NCBI GenBank assembly: GCA_951799405.1
Contig: OX637363.1
Location: 7,502,001 to 7,566,000, forward strand
Direction: 5' to 3'
Origin: Agapetus fuscipes
Taxonomy: Eukaryota > Arthropoda > Insecta > Trichoptera > Glossosomatidae
DNA length: 64,000 nucleotides
Of this stretch, positions 63,919-64,000 are shown one piece after another. Numbering within the stretch: position 1 is the stretch's first letter; each line of letters begins with the position of its first letter. The notes beneath the pieces were generated by a model that did no database searches, had not been told where the DNA came from, and saw only the letters and a list, made by a program, of their open reading frames with translations. The position numbers and the translations under genes were made by a program.

Positions 63919-64000
63919 CTACTAATCTAATGTAATCTAATCTAAGTTGCAAAGATATGTTACATTGGAGATTCACATTACATGCATTCCCACAACCAGA
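63919..64000 (-). repeat. RL3 copy, cut by window end
   Basis: AATCTAATGTAATCTAATCT tail then AAGTTGCAAAGATATGTTAC and GATTCACATTACATGC, the 3' end of a second-subfamily RL3 on the minus strand. The rest lies outside the window. Confidence 0.8.

Overview
The window looks like a transposon-crowded stretch of an insect nuclear genome. It is AT-rich, has no operons or ribosome binding sites, and carries one recognisable host exon with a eukaryotic 5' splice site. The mix of RTE, R1, CR1/Jockey and L2-type LINEs, tRNA-derived SINEs, foldback/MITE elements and frequent GTACCTAC-like words would suit a lepidopteran, but this is inference and not proven. Labels such as RTE-A, SINE-A, RL3 and MITE-D are working names for this window only.

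Host content: the only convincing host coding sequence is at 45828-46064 (+). It is a first coding exon giving an extracellular N-terminus and TM1 of a class A GPCR, most like the moody/Tre1 group, and it ends at a clean AAG|GTCAGT donor. No following exon was recognised downstream, so the first intron may run past the window end and be filled with repeats.

Layout. 1-5.7 kb: SINEs, a 552-bp foldback element built from a palindromic 57-58 bp repeat (428-979), nested LINE/SINE insertions, and a tandem array of the RL3 repeat. 5.8-8.9 kb: a long RTE-type LINE on the minus strand (918 codons, 5' truncated). 9.5-12.9 kb: CR1/Jockey-like and R1-like LINE fragments and an LTR piece. 13-17.8 kb: MITEs, an L2-like tail and compound SINEs. 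17.8-22.4 kb: a nearly complete two-ORF CR1/Jockey-group LINE with an intact ORF1, and an ORF2 broken by an RTE-A insertion and a one-base frameshift. 22.4-31 kb: SINEs, RTE tails and a 1202-bp segment tandemly duplicated. 31.9-34.4 kb: a 2.5-kb DNA transposon with 8-bp target duplication, long imperfect inverted repeats and a broken transposase-like ORF. 35-45 kb: more LINE tails, hairpin elements and MITEs. 45-54 kb: the GPCR exon and its repeat-filled intron, including a solo LTR. 54.7-56.9 kb: a 38-copy 56-bp minisatellite. 57-64 kb: a hAT-type MITE, two broken LINEs head to tail, LTR-like pieces and more MITEs.

How the parts relate: the repeat here called RL3 (about 250 bp, ending in TTAGAT repeats) is both the 3' terminus of RTE-A and a free-standing SINE-like unit with a constant 5' end. 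More than twenty full or partial copies are present. Several hairpin elements carry a hammerhead-ribozyme-like core. All calls were made by eye from sequence alone; no database search was possible.
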